The notes under the pieces: model-generated
Seen by the model: only the letters and a program-made list of their open reading frames with translations
What the model was told of the DNA's origin: nothing
Databases searched by the model: none
From: Mycolicibacterium sarraceniae
GTDB taxonomy: Bacteria > Actinomycetota > Actinomycetes > Mycobacteriales > Mycobacteriaceae
Assembly (NCBI RefSeq): GCF_010731875.1
Contig: NZ_AP022595.1
Coordinates: forward strand, 2,170,001-2,234,000
DNA length: 64,000 nucleotides
Direction of reading: 5' to 3'
Position numbers and translations under genes: made by a program
Shown here: positions 42,928 through 52,426 of the stretch, piece after piece
Layout of the letters: every line of letters begins with the position of its first letter
Position numbering within the stretch: position 1 is the stretch's first letter

Positions 42928-44748
42928 TCAGCTCATGTGGTGCACCTCCTGCAGCCCGTACACCGGGGTGGGGATTCCCTCATAGCGCGCCTTGAGCTGC
43001 AGCGCCAGATAGAGCGAGTAATGCCGGGACTGGTGCAGGTTGCCACCGTGGAACCACAGGTTCTCCTGCTGGGTGGGCTTCCACATGTTGCGCTGCTCGC
43101 CCTCCCATGGTCCGGGGTCTCTCGGGGTGTCCGAACCCAGACCCCACACCTTGCCGACCTTGTCGGCCACGTCCTGGCCGATCAGGTCGGCTGCCCAGCC
43201 GTTCATCGATCCGTACCCGGTCGCGTACACCACCACATCGGCCGGCAGTTCGGTGCCGTCGGTCAGCACCACTGAATCCTCGGTGAGCCGATCGACCTGG
43301 CCGTGCGCGAGCTTGATGCGGCCGTCGGCCACCAGATCGCAGGCACCGACGTCGATGTAGTAGCCGGATCCGCGCCGCAGGTACTTCATGAACAATCCGG
43401 AACCGTCTGCACCCCAATCCAATTCGAATCCAGCCGCCTCGAGCCGGTCGTAGAAGTCCTTATCCTGTTCACGCATCTGGTCGTACAACGGGATCTGGAA
43501 CTCGTGCATGATCCGATAGGGCAACGACGCGAACGTCAGGTCGGCTTTCTCGGTGGTCATCCCCGCCGCCAGCGCCCGTTCGGAGTAGAGGTCACCAAGG
43601 CCGATGTCCATCAGGGTGTCCGACTTGACGATGTGCGTCGAGGATCGCTGCACCATCGTCACGTCGACGCCGTTCTCGTAGAGCGCCTTACAGATGTCGT
43701 GCGCCGAGTTGTTCGAGCCGATCACCACGGCCTTCTTGCCCACATACGCGTCGGGCCCGGGATGGGCGCTGGAGTGGTGCTGTTCGCCGGCGAAGACGTC
43801 CTGGCCCGGCAAGGTGGGAACGCTCGGCTTACCCGACATGCCGGTGGCCAGCACCAGTTGGGCCGGATACAGCGTCAACCGCTCACCGTCGCGATCGATT
43901 TCGACTGTCCAGCGGTGATCCGACTCGTCGAAGGAGGCCGACAGGCAGGTTGTTTTCGACCAGTACGGCACTTCCATGACGCGGGTGTAGAACTCCAGCC
44001 AATCGCCGATCTTGTCCTTCGGAGCGAACACCGGCCAGTTCTGCGGGAACGGCAGGTAAGGCAGGTGGTCATACCAGACCGGATCATGCAGGCACAGCGA
44101 CTTGTATCGCTTGCGCCATTGATCGCCGGGCCGCTCGTGGCGGTCGACGACGATGGCAGGCACCCCGAGTTGGCGCAGTCGCGCGCCCAACGCGATCCCG
44201 CCCTGACCGCCACCGATCACCAGGGTGTAGGGCTGGGTGGTCCGGCCCAGCTCGGCTTCCTCGTGGGCGCGTTTCTCGGCCCACGACCGGGGATCAGGGT
44301 CGCTACCGTGCACAGCGCCCATCACCCGACTGGACCCCTTTGCTTCCTCGAACCCCTTCAGCTCCTGCAGTGCGGTCAACAACGTCCAGGCCTGGTCACC
44401 TTTGAGTCGTAGATGCCCGGTCCCGCGCCCGGTCGCGGTTTCGAATTCGATGAACGCCGCGGTCACGTCACCTTCGGCGGTCGGCGCCTCACGGGTGCAG
44501 AACCCCGACGGGGCGGTGTCGGCCAACCGCGCGGCCAGCATGCCGGCGATCTGATCGCGGCCCTCGACGGTCTTGATGTTCCAGGTGAAGGACACGAGGT
44601 CGCGCCAGAAGCTGTCGGTGGCGAACTTGGCGGTGGCCCGGTCGATATCGCGAGCAGCCAGTGCCGCCTCGAAGTCGGCGAGCCACGCGTCGACCCGCTG
44701 CTGCGGTGTCACGTCGCCGGTGGTCTGAGGTTCGAGAGTGGTAGTCAT
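42928..44748 (-). CDS. FAD-dependent monooxygenase with N-terminal SnoaL-like domain
   Basis: 606 residues from ATG 44748. Residues ~15-135 form an NTF2/SnoaL-like domain. The FAD motif is V-I-G-G-G-Q-G-G (around 175), the NADP motif V-I-G-S-N-N-S-A-H-D lies near 355, and the A-T-G-Y-G-S motif of flavoprotein monooxygenases lies late. Related to YUC-like/Baeyer-Villiger monooxygenases. It diverges from a butanediol-dehydrogenase-like gene, with repeated TGCAAC boxes between them, suggesting joint control by the GAF regulator at 45987. Substrate unknown, perhaps a small ketone or alcohol product. Confidence 0.88.
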   Translation of the reverse strand: MTTTLEPQTTGDVTPQQRVDAWLADFEAALAARDIDRATAKFATDSFWRDLVSFTWNIKTVEGRDQIAGMLAARLADTAPSGFCTREAPTAEGDVTAAFIEFETATGRGTGHLRLKGDQAWTLLTALQELKGFEEAKGSSRVMGAVHGSDPDPRSWAEKRAHEEAELGRTTQPYTLVIGGGQGGIALGARLRQLGVPAIVVDRHERPGDQWRKRYKSLCLHDPVWYDHLPYLPFPQNWPVFAPKDKIGDWLEFYTRVMEVPYWSKTTCLSASFDESDHRWTVEIDRDGERLTLYPAQLVLATGMSGKPSVPTLPGQDVFAGEQHHSSAHPGPDAYVGKKAVVIGSNNSAHDICKALYENGVDVTMVQRSSTHIVKSDTLMDIGLGDLYSERALAAGMTTEKADLTFASLPYRIMHEFQIPLYDQMREQDKDFYDRLEAAGFELDWGADGSGLFMKYLRRGSGYYIDVGACDLVADGRIKLAHGQVDRLTEDSVVLTDGTELPADVVVYATGYGSMNGWAADLIGQDVADKVGKVWGLGSDTPRDPGPWEGEQRNMWKPTQQENLWFHGGNLHQSRHYSLYLALQLKARYEGIPTPVYGLQEVHHMS

Positions 44749-44797
44749 GTGAGCCACACCACACCCGGGTCCCAAGGTCTGGCAAGGGTTGCGAACC

Positions 44798-44828
44798 GTT
44801 GCAACAGCCGGCTGCAACCCCCTGCAAC
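44798..44828. promoter_or_regulatory. GTTGCA/TGCAAC box cluster between divergent oxidative genes
   Basis: GTTGCAAC at 44798-44805, TGCAAC at 44813-44818 and TGCAAC at 44823-44828, with GTTGCG just before. The first two form an inverted repeat. They lie between the monooxygenase (44748) and the alcohol dehydrogenase (44867) and are good candidates for binding by the GAF-type regulator downstream. Confidence 0.55.
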
Positions 44829-44866
44829 TCTTTCCGGGTGTGGTCGCCGTCACATAGAACTGGCGT

Positions 44867-45919
44867 ATGAGAGCAGCTGTCTATTACGGACCCAACAAGA
44901 TCGAGATCGATGATGTCGCCGAACCGCAGGCCACCCCGGGGACGGTCAAGCTCAAGGTGGGCTTCAACGGCATCTGCGGTACCGACCTGCACGAGTACTA
45001 CGCCGGGCCGATCTTCGTCCCCACCGCGCCGCACCCGCTTACTCATCAACAGCTGCCGCTGACAATCGGTCACGAATTCTCCGGGACCATCACCGCCGTG
45101 GGCGACGGCGTCACCGGATGGGCGGTGGGAGACCGCGTCGCCGTCGAACCGATCTACAAATGCGACCACTGCGCACCGTGCCTGGCTGGCAACTACAACG
45201 TGTGCCAACAGATCGGCTTCCACGGCCTGATGTCCGACGGCGGCATGGCCGAGTACACGGTGGTGCCGACTTCCATGCTGCACAAGCTGCCCGACAACGT
45301 CTCACTCGAGCTCGGGGCCCTCGTCGAACCGATGTCGGTGGCCTACCACGCCGCCACGCTCGGCGACGTCCGTCCCGGCGACACCGCCATGGTCTTCGGT
45401 GCCGGGCCGATCGGGATCGGTCTGTGGTTCGCGTTGCGCGGCAAGGGACTTGACGACGTTTTCGTCGTTGAACCGTCCCCGACCCGGCGCGCGGCCATCG
45501 AGGCGCTCGGCGCCGCGACGCTGGACCCTGCCGCGCTCGACGTCCCCGGCTTCATCGCCGAGCACACCGCCGGCGACGGCGCCGATGCGGTGTTCGACGC
45601 TGCCGGTGTCACCCCGGCTGTTGCGACGGCGCTGGCCTGCGTGGGTTCACGCAAGCCGATGGTCAGCGTGGCGATCTATGAAAAGCCCTTGGAAACACCG
45701 CTTCTCAATCTGGTTATGAACGAGAGTCGCATCCAGGGGTCATTGTGCTACACGGGTGCAGACTTCGAGGCCGTCATCGCCCTGATGGCCAAGGGTGCCT
45801 ACGACACCACCGGGTGGGTCACTACGATACCCATCGACGACGTGATCGACGAGGGCTTCGAGGCGCTGCACGCCGGCACGAAGATGAAAGTTCTGGTCGA
45901 CCCGAACGGCGAATCATGA
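44867..45919 (+). CDS. Zinc-dependent alcohol dehydrogenase, 2,3-butanediol dehydrogenase-like
   Basis: 350 residues of the MDR superfamily. Catalytic zinc ligands: Cys in N-G-I-C-G-T-D-L-H-E and G-H-E-F-S-G. Structural zinc cluster C-D-H-C-A-P-C-L-A-G-N-Y-N-V-C. Nucleotide motif G-A-G-P-I-G in the Rossmann part. Overall spacing resembles (R,R)-butanediol dehydrogenases, which interconvert acetoin and butanediol. A regulator and an aldehyde dehydrogenase follow in the same direction. Confidence 0.88.
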   Translation: MRAAVYYGPNKIEIDDVAEPQATPGTVKLKVGFNGICGTDLHEYYAGPIFVPTAPHPLTHQQLPLTIGHEFSGTITAVGDGVTGWAVGDRVAVEPIYKCDHCAPCLAGNYNVCQQIGFHGLMSDGGMAEYTVVPTSMLHKLPDNVSLELGALVEPMSVAYHAATLGDVRPGDTAMVFGAGPIGIGLWFALRGKGLDDVFVVEPSPTRRAAIEALGAATLDPAALDVPGFIAEHTAGDGADAVFDAAGVTPAVATALACVGSRKPMVSVAIYEKPLETPLLNLVMNESRIQGSLCYTGADFEAVIALMAKGAYDTTGWVTTIPIDDVIDEGFEALHAGTKMKVLVDPNGES

Positions 45920-45986
45920 GCCCTTCATCGGGTCTCATCGACGGCGGTCTGGTTTACCGCTGAGATGCAGAGCACAATCGGCAGTA

Positions 45987-47276
45987 ATGCAAGGTCTGTC
46001 TGTGCCTGAACCCGCCGTCGCCGTCGGGGAGGATCCACGCACGTACGCGCGGCTGATGTCGGCTGTCTATGACGCGACGATGTCCGGCCACCGGGCACCG
46101 GCCCGGCCGCGGGACGTAATCGGCGATTCCTGGCGGCGGATGATGTCTGCCGGTGTCGACCCAGAACGCCGCGCGCGTCCGGTGGTGGAATCCGGCGGTC
46201 TGGAGACGCTGCGGCGGGCATCGGGACTGATGACCGTGCTCGACGAGATCTCCCGCGGGCTGGAATCGATCGTCGCCGACGGCGCCAACATTCTCGTCGT
46301 TGCGGACTCCCAGGGGCGGGTGCTGTGGCGCTCCGGCTCGCCGGCGGTGCTGGGCAACGCCGACCGCCTCGGGTTCATCGAGGGTGCGCACTGGGCCGAA
46401 GGCGAGGTCGGCACCAACGCGATCGGTACCGCCCTGGTGTCCAACCGTGCCGTCCAGGTGTTCTCGGCCGAGCACTTCATGCGCACCCACCACTCCTGGA
46501 CCTGCGCTGGTGCCCCCATCCGCGACCCGCGTACCGGGCACGTGATCGGCGTCGTCGATGTATCCGGCCCCGCCGCGACGGTGCATCCGACGACGGTGGC
46601 TCTGGTCGACGCGGTCGCCCGGCTCGCCGAATCGAACCTGCGGGAACAACATGACCGCACCTTGAACCGGTTGCGCATGGTCGCAGCTCCGATCCTGGCC
46701 CGCATCGGCAAGCCCGCTCTCGCGGTCGATTCCGAGGGCTGGGTGGCGGCCGTCGACTCGCTGCCGCCGCACAACCGCATCCTGTTGCCGGACGGTATCG
46801 CGCCGGGCCGGGCCTGGATCCCCACCTTCGGCGTCTGCGACGTCGACGTGCTTCCCGGTGGCTGGCTGGTCCGGCCCACCGATGACGACGACGCACCTGA
46901 CCCGACGCGGGTGACGCTCGACCTCAGCGCCGCGGGCGCACCCGCGTTGGACATGGCGGGGCAGTTCGGACGGTGGTGCCACGACATCTCGCTGCGCCAC
47001 GCCGAGATCCTGCTGATTCTGGCGCGGGATCCGCGCGGACGATCCGCCCCCGAACTGGCCGCCGATCTGTACGGCGACCGCACCCGAGTGGTCACCGTTC
47101 GGGCCGAATTGTCCCGTCTGCGTAAGCAGTTCGTGGGTCTGCTTGCCGCTCAGCCGTATCGTTTCGTCGGCGGTGTCGAGGTGACCGTGCGCTATCCCGC
47201 AGACCGGTCGATGGTGCTGCCGTCGTCGATTTCACCAGCGGTTCGCGCTGTTCGTAACACCGAAAGTAACTCTTAG
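45987..47276 (+). CDS. GAF-domain transcriptional regulator (AcoR-like, no sigma-54 ATPase)
   Basis: 429 residues from ATG 45987. GAF domain around residues 75-215 ([28 protein letters not shown], then [11 protein letters not shown]). This matches the sensor half of AcoR/acetoin-type activators. The AAA+ sigma-54 domain is missing; instead a winged-helix-like end ([21 protein letters not shown]) is present. Lies between the alcohol dehydrogenase and aldehyde dehydrogenase and probably activates both in response to an alcohol, ketone or aldehyde. Confidence 0.87.
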   Translation: MQGLSVPEPAVAVGEDPRTYARLMSAVYDATMSGHRAPARPRDVIGDSWRRMMSAGVDPERRARPVVESGGLETLRRASGLMTVLDEISRGLESIVADGANILVVADSQGRVLWRSGSPAVLGNADRLGFIEGAHWAEGEVGTNAIGTALVSNRAVQVFSAEHFMRTHHSWTCAGAPIRDPRTGHVIGVVDVSGPAATVHPTTVALVDAVARLAESNLREQHDRTLNRLRMVAAPILARIGKPALAVDSEGWVAAVDSLPPHNRILLPDGIAPGRAWIPTFGVCDVDVLPGGWLVRPTDDDDAPDPTRVTLDLSAAGAPALDMAGQFGRWCHDISLRHAEILLILARDPRGRSAPELAADLYGDRTRVVTVRAELSRLRKQFVGLLAAQPYRFVGGVEVTVRYPADRSMVLPSSISPAVRAVRNTESNS

Positions 47277-47289
47277 AGAAGGAGTCTTG

Positions 47290-48810
47290 ATGACTGTTTA
47301 CGCCCGCCCCGGCTCGGGCTCGGCCATGGCCTTCCAGTCCCGCTATGAGAATTTCATTGGTGGTGAGTGGGTTGCGCCGCTGGGTGGTTTGTATTTCGAG
47401 AATCCGACGCCGGTGACGGGTGAGGTGTTTTGTGAGGTGGCGCGGTCGACGGATGCCGATATCGATCTGGCGTTGGATGCTGCGCATGCTGCCGCGTCGG
47501 GGTGGGGGAAGACCGCGCCTGCTGAACGCGCGGTGATCCTGAACAAGATTGCCGATCGTATCGAGGCGAATCTGGAGTCGATCGCGCTGGCTGAGTCCTG
47601 GGATAACGGTAAGCCGATTCGGGAAACCCTGAATGCGGATATTCCGTTGGCAGTGGACCACTTTCGCTATTTCGCCGCTGCGATTCGCGCCCAGGAGGGC
47701 GCGCTGAGCCAGATCGACGAGGACACCGTCGCCTATCATTTCCATGAGCCGCTCGGTGTGGTCGGCCAGATCATCCCGTGGAACTTCCCGATCCTGATGG
47801 CGGTGTGGAAACTGGCGCCGGCGTTGGCGGCTGGTAATGCGGTGGTGCTCAAGCCTGCCGAGCAGACTCCGGCGTCGGTGCTGTATTTGATGTCGTTGAT
47901 CGCTGATCTGTTGCCCGCTGGTGTTCTCAACGTGGTCAATGGGTTTGGTGTGGAGGCCGGTAAGCCGTTGGCGTCATCGAACCGGATCGCCAAGATCGCG
48001 TTCACCGGGGAGACCACTACCGGCCGGCTGATCATGCAGTACGCCTCCCAGAACCTGATCCCGGTCACCCTGGAGTTGGGCGGCAAGAGTCCCAACATTT
48101 TCTTCTCCGATGTGATGGCCGCCAATGACGACTACCAGGACAAAGCGTTGGAGGGGTTCACGATGTTCGCTCTCAACCAGGGCGAAGTCTGCACCTGCCC
48201 GTCCCGGTCGCTAATTCAGGCCGATATCTATGACGAGTTTTTAGCGATGGCCGCCATCCGCACGAAGGCTGTGCGCCAGGGTGATCCGTTGGACACCGAG
48301 ACCATGATCGGCGCGCAGGCCTCCAATGATCAGCTGGAAAAGATTTTGTCCTACATTGAGATCGGCAAGAGCGAAGGCGCGCGGGTCGTCACCGGTGGTG
48401 AACGCGCCGACCTGGGCGGGGACCTGGGCGGCGGGTATTACGTGCAGCCGACGATCTTCACCGGCCACAACGCGATGCGGATCTTCCAGGAAGAGATCTT
48501 CGGGCCCGTCGTCGCGGTCACCTCGTTCACCGATTACGCCGAGGCCATCGGTATCGCCAACGACACGTTGTACGGGCTGGGTGCCGGGGTGTGGAGTCGT
48601 GACGGCAACACCGCCTACCGTGCTGGCCGCGATATCAAAGCCGGCCGCGTCTGGACGAATTGCTACCACCAGTACCCGGCGCATGCGGCGTTCGGCGGCT
48701 ACAAACAATCCGGTATCGGCCGGGAAAACCACAAGATGATGCTGGATCACTACCAGCAGACCAAGAACCTGCTCGTCTCCTACTCGAACAAGGCGCAGGG
48801 GTTCTTCTAG
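47290..48810 (+). CDS. NAD(P)-dependent aldehyde dehydrogenase (Rv0458-like)
   Basis: 506 residues, catalytic Glu in L-E-L-G-G-K-S-P, nucleophile Cys in N-Q-G-E-V-C-T-C, and P-W-N-F-P as substrate-binding loop. It belongs to the acetaldehyde dehydrogenase (ExaC/AcoD-like) group. An AAGGAG site lies before ATG 47290. Codon use is unlike its neighbours in the first two thirds: many GGT, GAT, GTT and TTG codons where neighbours use GGC/GAC/CTG. DUF779 follows with a one-base overlap, a pairing known for this dehydrogenase group. Confidence 0.94.
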   Translation: MTVYARPGSGSAMAFQSRYENFIGGEWVAPLGGLYFENPTPVTGEVFCEVARSTDADIDLALDAAHAAASGWGKTAPAERAVILNKIADRIEANLESIALAESWDNGKPIRETLNADIPLAVDHFRYFAAAIRAQEGALSQIDEDTVAYHFHEPLGVVGQIIPWNFPILMAVWKLAPALAAGNAVVLKPAEQTPASVLYLMSLIADLLPAGVLNVVNGFGVEAGKPLASSNRIAKIAFTGETTTGRLIMQYASQNLIPVTLELGGKSPNIFFSDVMAANDDYQDKALEGFTMFALNQGEVCTCPSRSLIQADIYDEFLAMAAIRTKAVRQGDPLDTETMIGAQASNDQLEKILSYIEIGKSEGARVVTGGERADLGGDLGGGYYVQPTIFTGHNAMRIFQEEIFGPVVAVTSFTDYAEAIGIANDTLYGLGAGVWSRDGNTAYRAGRDIKAGRVWTNCYHQYPAHAAFGGYKQSGIGRENHKMMLDHYQQTKNLLVSYSNKAQGFF

Positions 48811-49304
48811 TGAGTGCGGAGGTACCGGCGCGGGCATTGATCACCGCGGCGGCCGCCGAACTCCTGCATCGCCTGCAGGAACGGCACGGCCCGGTGATGT
48901 TCCACCAGTCCGGCGGCTGCTGCGACGGATCGTCTCCGATGTGCTACCCCGACGGGGAGTTCATCGTCGGTGATCGTGATGTGCTGCTCGGGTTTCTCGA
49001 GGGCGCTCCGGTGTGGATCTCGGGCTCGCAGTTCCAGACGTGGAAACACACCCAGCTGGTGATCGACGTCGTTCCCGGTCGCGGTGGTGGTTTCAGCCTG
49101 GAAACACCCGAAGGCATGCGGTTCCTGAGCCGGGGCCGCGTCTTCACCGACGCCGAGAATGAGTTGCTGGCCAGCACGTTGCCGCTGACCGGCACCGACT
49201 ACGAGCGTGGTGCGCGGCCACCCGAACGGGCCGGTCTGGTGGTCGCCGAGGCTGCCGACGCCTGTGCAATCCCTGTTCGGCACGCCGGAGTCGTTCAGCC
49301 GTAG
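48810..49304 (+). CDS. DUF779 family protein (Rv0459-like)
   Basis: 164 residues from GTG 48810, overlapping the aldehyde dehydrogenase stop. DUF779 marks: H-Q-S-G-G-C-C-D-G-S-S-P-M-C-Y, then V-W-I-S-G-S-Q-F, and a conserved W-K-H-T-Q-L-V-I-D-V-V. The paired cysteines suggest metal or redox function in support of the dehydrogenase. The C-terminal ~45 residues are poorly conserved. Confidence 0.88.
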   Translation: MSAEVPARALITAAAAELLHRLQERHGPVMFHQSGGCCDGSSPMCYPDGEFIVGDRDVLLGFLEGAPVWISGSQFQTWKHTQLVIDVVPGRGGGFSLETPEGMRFLSRGRVFTDAENELLASTLPLTGTDYERGARPPERAGLVVAEAADACAIPVRHAGVVQP

Positions 49305-49333
49305 TCGGCGTGGGGGCACGTACGCTCATAAGC

Positions 49334-49612
49334 GTGATACCCCTGCCTCGGGCATGGCTGCTCACAAGCGCGTTGCTGGTCGGGACCGCGACCGGGCTGA
49401 TCGCGGCCGTCGCGGCCACCGTGCTGGTCAAGACGCCGGTTCGCCCCGATCTCGTCGTGGGCTTGGTGGTGGCTGTTCCCAGTGTGATCGGAATGCTGCT
49501 CATCCTGTTCTCCAGGCGGCGTTGGATCACGACGGCGGGGGCGTTCATCCTGGCGATGGCGCCGGGTTGGTTGGGGGCATTGGTTCTGGTTCAGGTGGTG
49601 TCCAGTGGCTGA
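49334..49612 (+). CDS. Small membrane protein (Rv0460-like)
   Basis: 92 residues, three hydrophobic helices, no motif. GTG 49334 chosen rather than the in-frame start at 49310 because the hydrophobic part begins soon after it. Overlaps the next membrane gene by 8 bases. Confidence 0.7.
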   Translation: MIPLPRAWLLTSALLVGTATGLIAAVAATVLVKTPVRPDLVVGLVVAVPSVIGMLLILFSRRRWITTAGAFILAMAPGWLGALVLVQVVSSG

Positions 49613-50159
49613 CAAGACGTCCCTTCCGTCGACCGAACCGCATCACGCGCCGATCTTCGACACCGGACCGCACCCGGAGGTCCTCAAATCGCTGACCGAC
49701 GAACCCGAGGCGGAGGTCTCGGGGCCGTCCATCGCGTTCAGCGAGTTGGAGAGTTTCGACACCGATGCGTTCCTGCACCCGATCAACGGCTCGTTGCACG
49801 CCGAACCGGTGGTGGTTCCGCCCGCGGCGACGGCGACGACGGGCACATATCAGTTCGTGAAGCGGTGGCAGTTCGTGTTCATCGTGGCGGCGGTCTGGGT
49901 GCTGGCCGCCGCGGCCGGCCTGGGTTTCTACTTCTGGTGGTACACCTCGCTGAACAAGACGCCGGCGGTGTTTTTCGTGCTGATCTACCTGATCTTCTGC
50001 TCGGTGGGCAGCATGCTGGTTTCCATGGTGCAGAACCGGCCGTCGGTAACGGCGCTGGCCATCGCGTTGATGTCGGCACCGCTGGCCTCGGTGGCCACCG
50101 CCGCGCTGCTGCACGGTGCCTACTACTTCGAATGGATTGCGCGTCCGACGATAGGCTGA
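49605..50159 (+). CDS. Membrane protein with acidic N-terminus (Rv0461-like)
   Basis: 184 residues from GTG 49605. Hydrophilic first ~85 residues, then three helices (near 90-112, 120-141 and 148-170). No enzymatic motif. Starts inside the preceding small membrane gene and ends four bases before lpdC, so the three are likely one transcript. Confidence 0.78.
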   Translation: MADKTSLPSTEPHHAPIFDTGPHPEVLKSLTDEPEAEVSGPSIAFSELESFDTDAFLHPINGSLHAEPVVVPPAATATTGTYQFVKRWQFVFIVAAVWVLAAAAGLGFYFWWYTSLNKTPAVFFVLIYLIFCSVGSMLVSMVQNRPSVTALAIALMSAPLASVATAALLHGAYYFEWIARPTIG

Positions 50160-50163
50160 CGAC

Positions 50164-51558
50164 GTGACTCACTATGACGTCGTCGTTCTCGGAGCAGGTC
50201 CTGGCGGGTACGTCGCGGCGATCCGCGCCGCGCAGCTCGGACTGAGCACCGCCATCATCGAACCCAAATATTGGGGCGGAGTCTGCCTCAATGTCGGCTG
50301 TATCCCGTCGAAAGCGTTGCTGCGCAACGCCGAGCTGGCCCACATCTTCACCAAGGAAGCCAAGACCTTCGGCATCAGCGGCGAGGCCACCTTCGATTAC
50401 GGAGCGGCCTTCGACCGCAGCCGCAAGGTCGCCGACGGCCGGGTGGCCGGCGTGCACTTCCTGATGAAGAAGAACAAGATCACTGAGATTCACGGCTACG
50501 GGACGTTCACCGGTCCCAACAGCCTCGAGGTCAACCTCAATGAGGGTGGCACCGAAAAGGTCGAATTCGACAACGCCATCATCGCCACGGGCAGCAGCAC
50601 CCGATTGGTGCCGGGTACTTCGCTGAGCGAGAACGTCGTCACCTACGAAAAGCAGATCCTGTCCCGGGAGCTGCCGGGCTCGATCATCATCGCCGGCGCG
50701 GGCGCGATCGGCATGGAGTTCGCCTACGTCCTGAAGAACTACGGCGTCGACGTCACCATGGTCGAATTCCTGCCTCGCGCGTTGCCGAACGAGGACGCCG
50801 AGGTCTCCAAGGAGATCGAGAAGCAGTACAAGAAGCTCGGCGTGAAGATCCTCACCGGCACCAAGGTCGAATCCATTGACGATGACGGCTCGCAGGTCAC
50901 CGTGACGGTGAGCAAGGACGGCAAGACCGAGGAACTCAAGGCCGATAAGGTGTTGCAGGCCATCGGTTTTGGCCCCAACGTCGAAGGCTTCGGACTCGAC
51001 AAGGCCGGTGTGGCGCTGACCGACCGCAAGGCCATCGGCATCGACGACTACATGCGCACCAACGTGCCGCACATCTACGCCATCGGCGACGTCACCGGCA
51101 AGCTTCAGCTTGCACACGTCGCCGAGGCGATGGGCGTGGTTGCCGCCGAGACCATCGCGGGAGCTGAGACCCTGGCCCTCGGTGACTACCGGATGATGCC
51201 GCGGGCGACGTTCTGCCAGCCGCAGGTGGCCAGCTTCGGCCTGACCGAGGAACAGGCCCGCGACGAAGGCTATGACGTCGTCGTCGCCAAGTTCCCGTTC
51301 ACCGCCAACGGCAAGGCGCACGGCTTGGCCGACCCGACCGGCTTCGTGAAGCTGATCGCCGACAAGAAGCACCTCGAACTTATCGGCGGACACCTGATCG
51401 GACCGGATGTCTCCGAACTCCTGCCCGAGCTGACCCTGGCTCAGAAGTGGGATCTGACGGCCACCGAACTTGCCCGCAATGTGCACACCCATCCGACGCT
51501 GTCGGAAGCACTCCAAGAATGCTTCCACGGTCTCACCGGCCACATGATCAACTTTTGA
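50164..51558 (+). CDS. lpdC: Dihydrolipoamide dehydrogenase
   Basis: 464 residues, FAD flavoprotein E3 component of pyruvate dehydrogenase and related complexes, and of the mycobacterial peroxynitrite reductase. FAD motif G-A-G-P-G-G, redox disulfide C-L-N-V-G-C, NAD motif G-A-G-A-I-G, and the active-site His/Glu in H-T-H-P-T-L-S-E at the end. Position and order match Rv0462 (lpdC). Start at GTG 50164, only four bases after the previous stop. Confidence 0.97.
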   Translation: MTHYDVVVLGAGPGGYVAAIRAAQLGLSTAIIEPKYWGGVCLNVGCIPSKALLRNAELAHIFTKEAKTFGISGEATFDYGAAFDRSRKVADGRVAGVHFLMKKNKITEIHGYGTFTGPNSLEVNLNEGGTEKVEFDNAIIATGSSTRLVPGTSLSENVVTYEKQILSRELPGSIIIAGAGAIGMEFAYVLKNYGVDVTMVEFLPRALPNEDAEVSKEIEKQYKKLGVKILTGTKVESIDDDGSQVTVTVSKDGKTEELKADKVLQAIGFGPNVEGFGLDKAGVALTDRKAIGIDDYMRTNVPHIYAIGDVTGKLQLAHVAEAMGVVAAETIAGAETLALGDYRMMPRATFCQPQVASFGLTEEQARDEGYDVVVAKFPFTANGKAHGLADPTGFVKLIADKKHLELIGGHLIGPDVSELLPELTLAQKWDLTATELARNVHTHPTLSEALQECFHGLTGHMINF

Positions 51559-51824
51559 GACCCACACTGATCGCCGGTATCGGCGGACTGGTCATCGGCC
51601 ACATCCTGTGGCTGATCGGTATCTCCATCGCTACCAACGGTGCCGATGTCAGCTTCTGGGTACTGATTGTCTCCGCAGTGATCCTGGTGTTGGCTGCTGC
51701 GATCGGCTTTCTGGCGTGGCGCAATTACCGGCTCAAGCGGATGGTGTGGGCGGCGTTTCTGGGCTGCGTGCCGGTTTCGCCGGTGATCTTCACCTTGATC
51801 GTGCTCGGGGTCACCTACCTGTAG
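51555..51824 (+). CDS. Small membrane protein (Rv0463-like)
   Basis: 89 residues with three helices. A TTG at 51555 overlaps the lpdC stop by four bases and gives a compact membrane protein. The longer frame from 51447 reads through the lpdC end and is shadow. Function unknown. Confidence 0.7.
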   Translation: MRPTLIAGIGGLVIGHILWLIGISIATNGADVSFWVLIVSAVILVLAAAIGFLAWRNYRLKRMVWAAFLGCVPVSPVIFTLIVLGVTYL

Positions 51825-51889
51825 GCCATTTAGGGCCTGCCAGCTGTTCGCCAGGTTGGTTACAGGATGTCTCCAGCATCTACGCTGTG

Positions 51890-52426
51890 TTAGTCGGGGA
51901 AGTCCATCGGGACGCGCAGTGTGGTCAGGATGGCGGCAATGGTGTCGTAATGCCCTGCCAGGGCGCAGAATTCGATCACCTGTTCGCGAGACAGGTGTGC
52001 CGACAGATCGGCGAACGTGTTATCGCTGATGTCCCGGTTGAGCACGAACTCGTCGACCCCGGTGAGGAGGGCACGCTGACGGTCGGTCAGCCCCTCGGCC
52101 GTGGGGCCGGCAAAGATCTTGTCCTGCAACGCAGAATCCAGACCCCGGGACTTGGCCAGCCTGCGGTGCTGCTGCAACTCGTACTCCGAGTTGCGCAGAT
52201 GACCCACCCGCAGGATCACCAGCTCCTTATCGCGTTTGGGCAGCTTGCCCCAGTTCAGCAGCACGCCCGAATACGGCAGGAACGACAGAAACAGCAGCTT
52301 GTGCTGACCCAGGACATTGAACAGGTTCATCTGTGGGGCGCGAATCGAGCGCGCACCCGCGCGAGCGATACCCCAGTTGAGCAACCCGAGTTCGCGTCGG
52401 CCGCCGGGTGGAATGCGTTGGGCCAT
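51890..52426 (-). CDS. Carboxymuconolactone decarboxylase/AhpD-like protein (Rv0464c-like)
   Basis: 178 residues. The CMD/AhpD fold is shown by K-R-D-K-E-L-V-I-L-R-V-G, the S-E-Y-E-L-Q-Q-H segment, and F-C-A-L-A-G-H-Y-D, but the usual Cys-x2-Cys pair is replaced here by S-E-Y-E, so AhpD-type peroxidase activity is unlikely. Start ATG 52426 overlaps the ramB stop by one base, so it is cotranscribed with ramB. Confidence 0.83.
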   Translation of the reverse strand: MAQRIPPGGRRELGLLNWGIARAGARSIRAPQMNLFNVLGQHKLLFLSFLPYSGVLLNWGKLPKRDKELVILRVGHLRNSEYELQQHRRLAKSRGLDSALQDKIFAGPTAEGLTDRQRALLTGVDEFVLNRDISDNTFADLSAHLSREQVIEFCALAGHYDTIAAILTTLRVPMDFPD

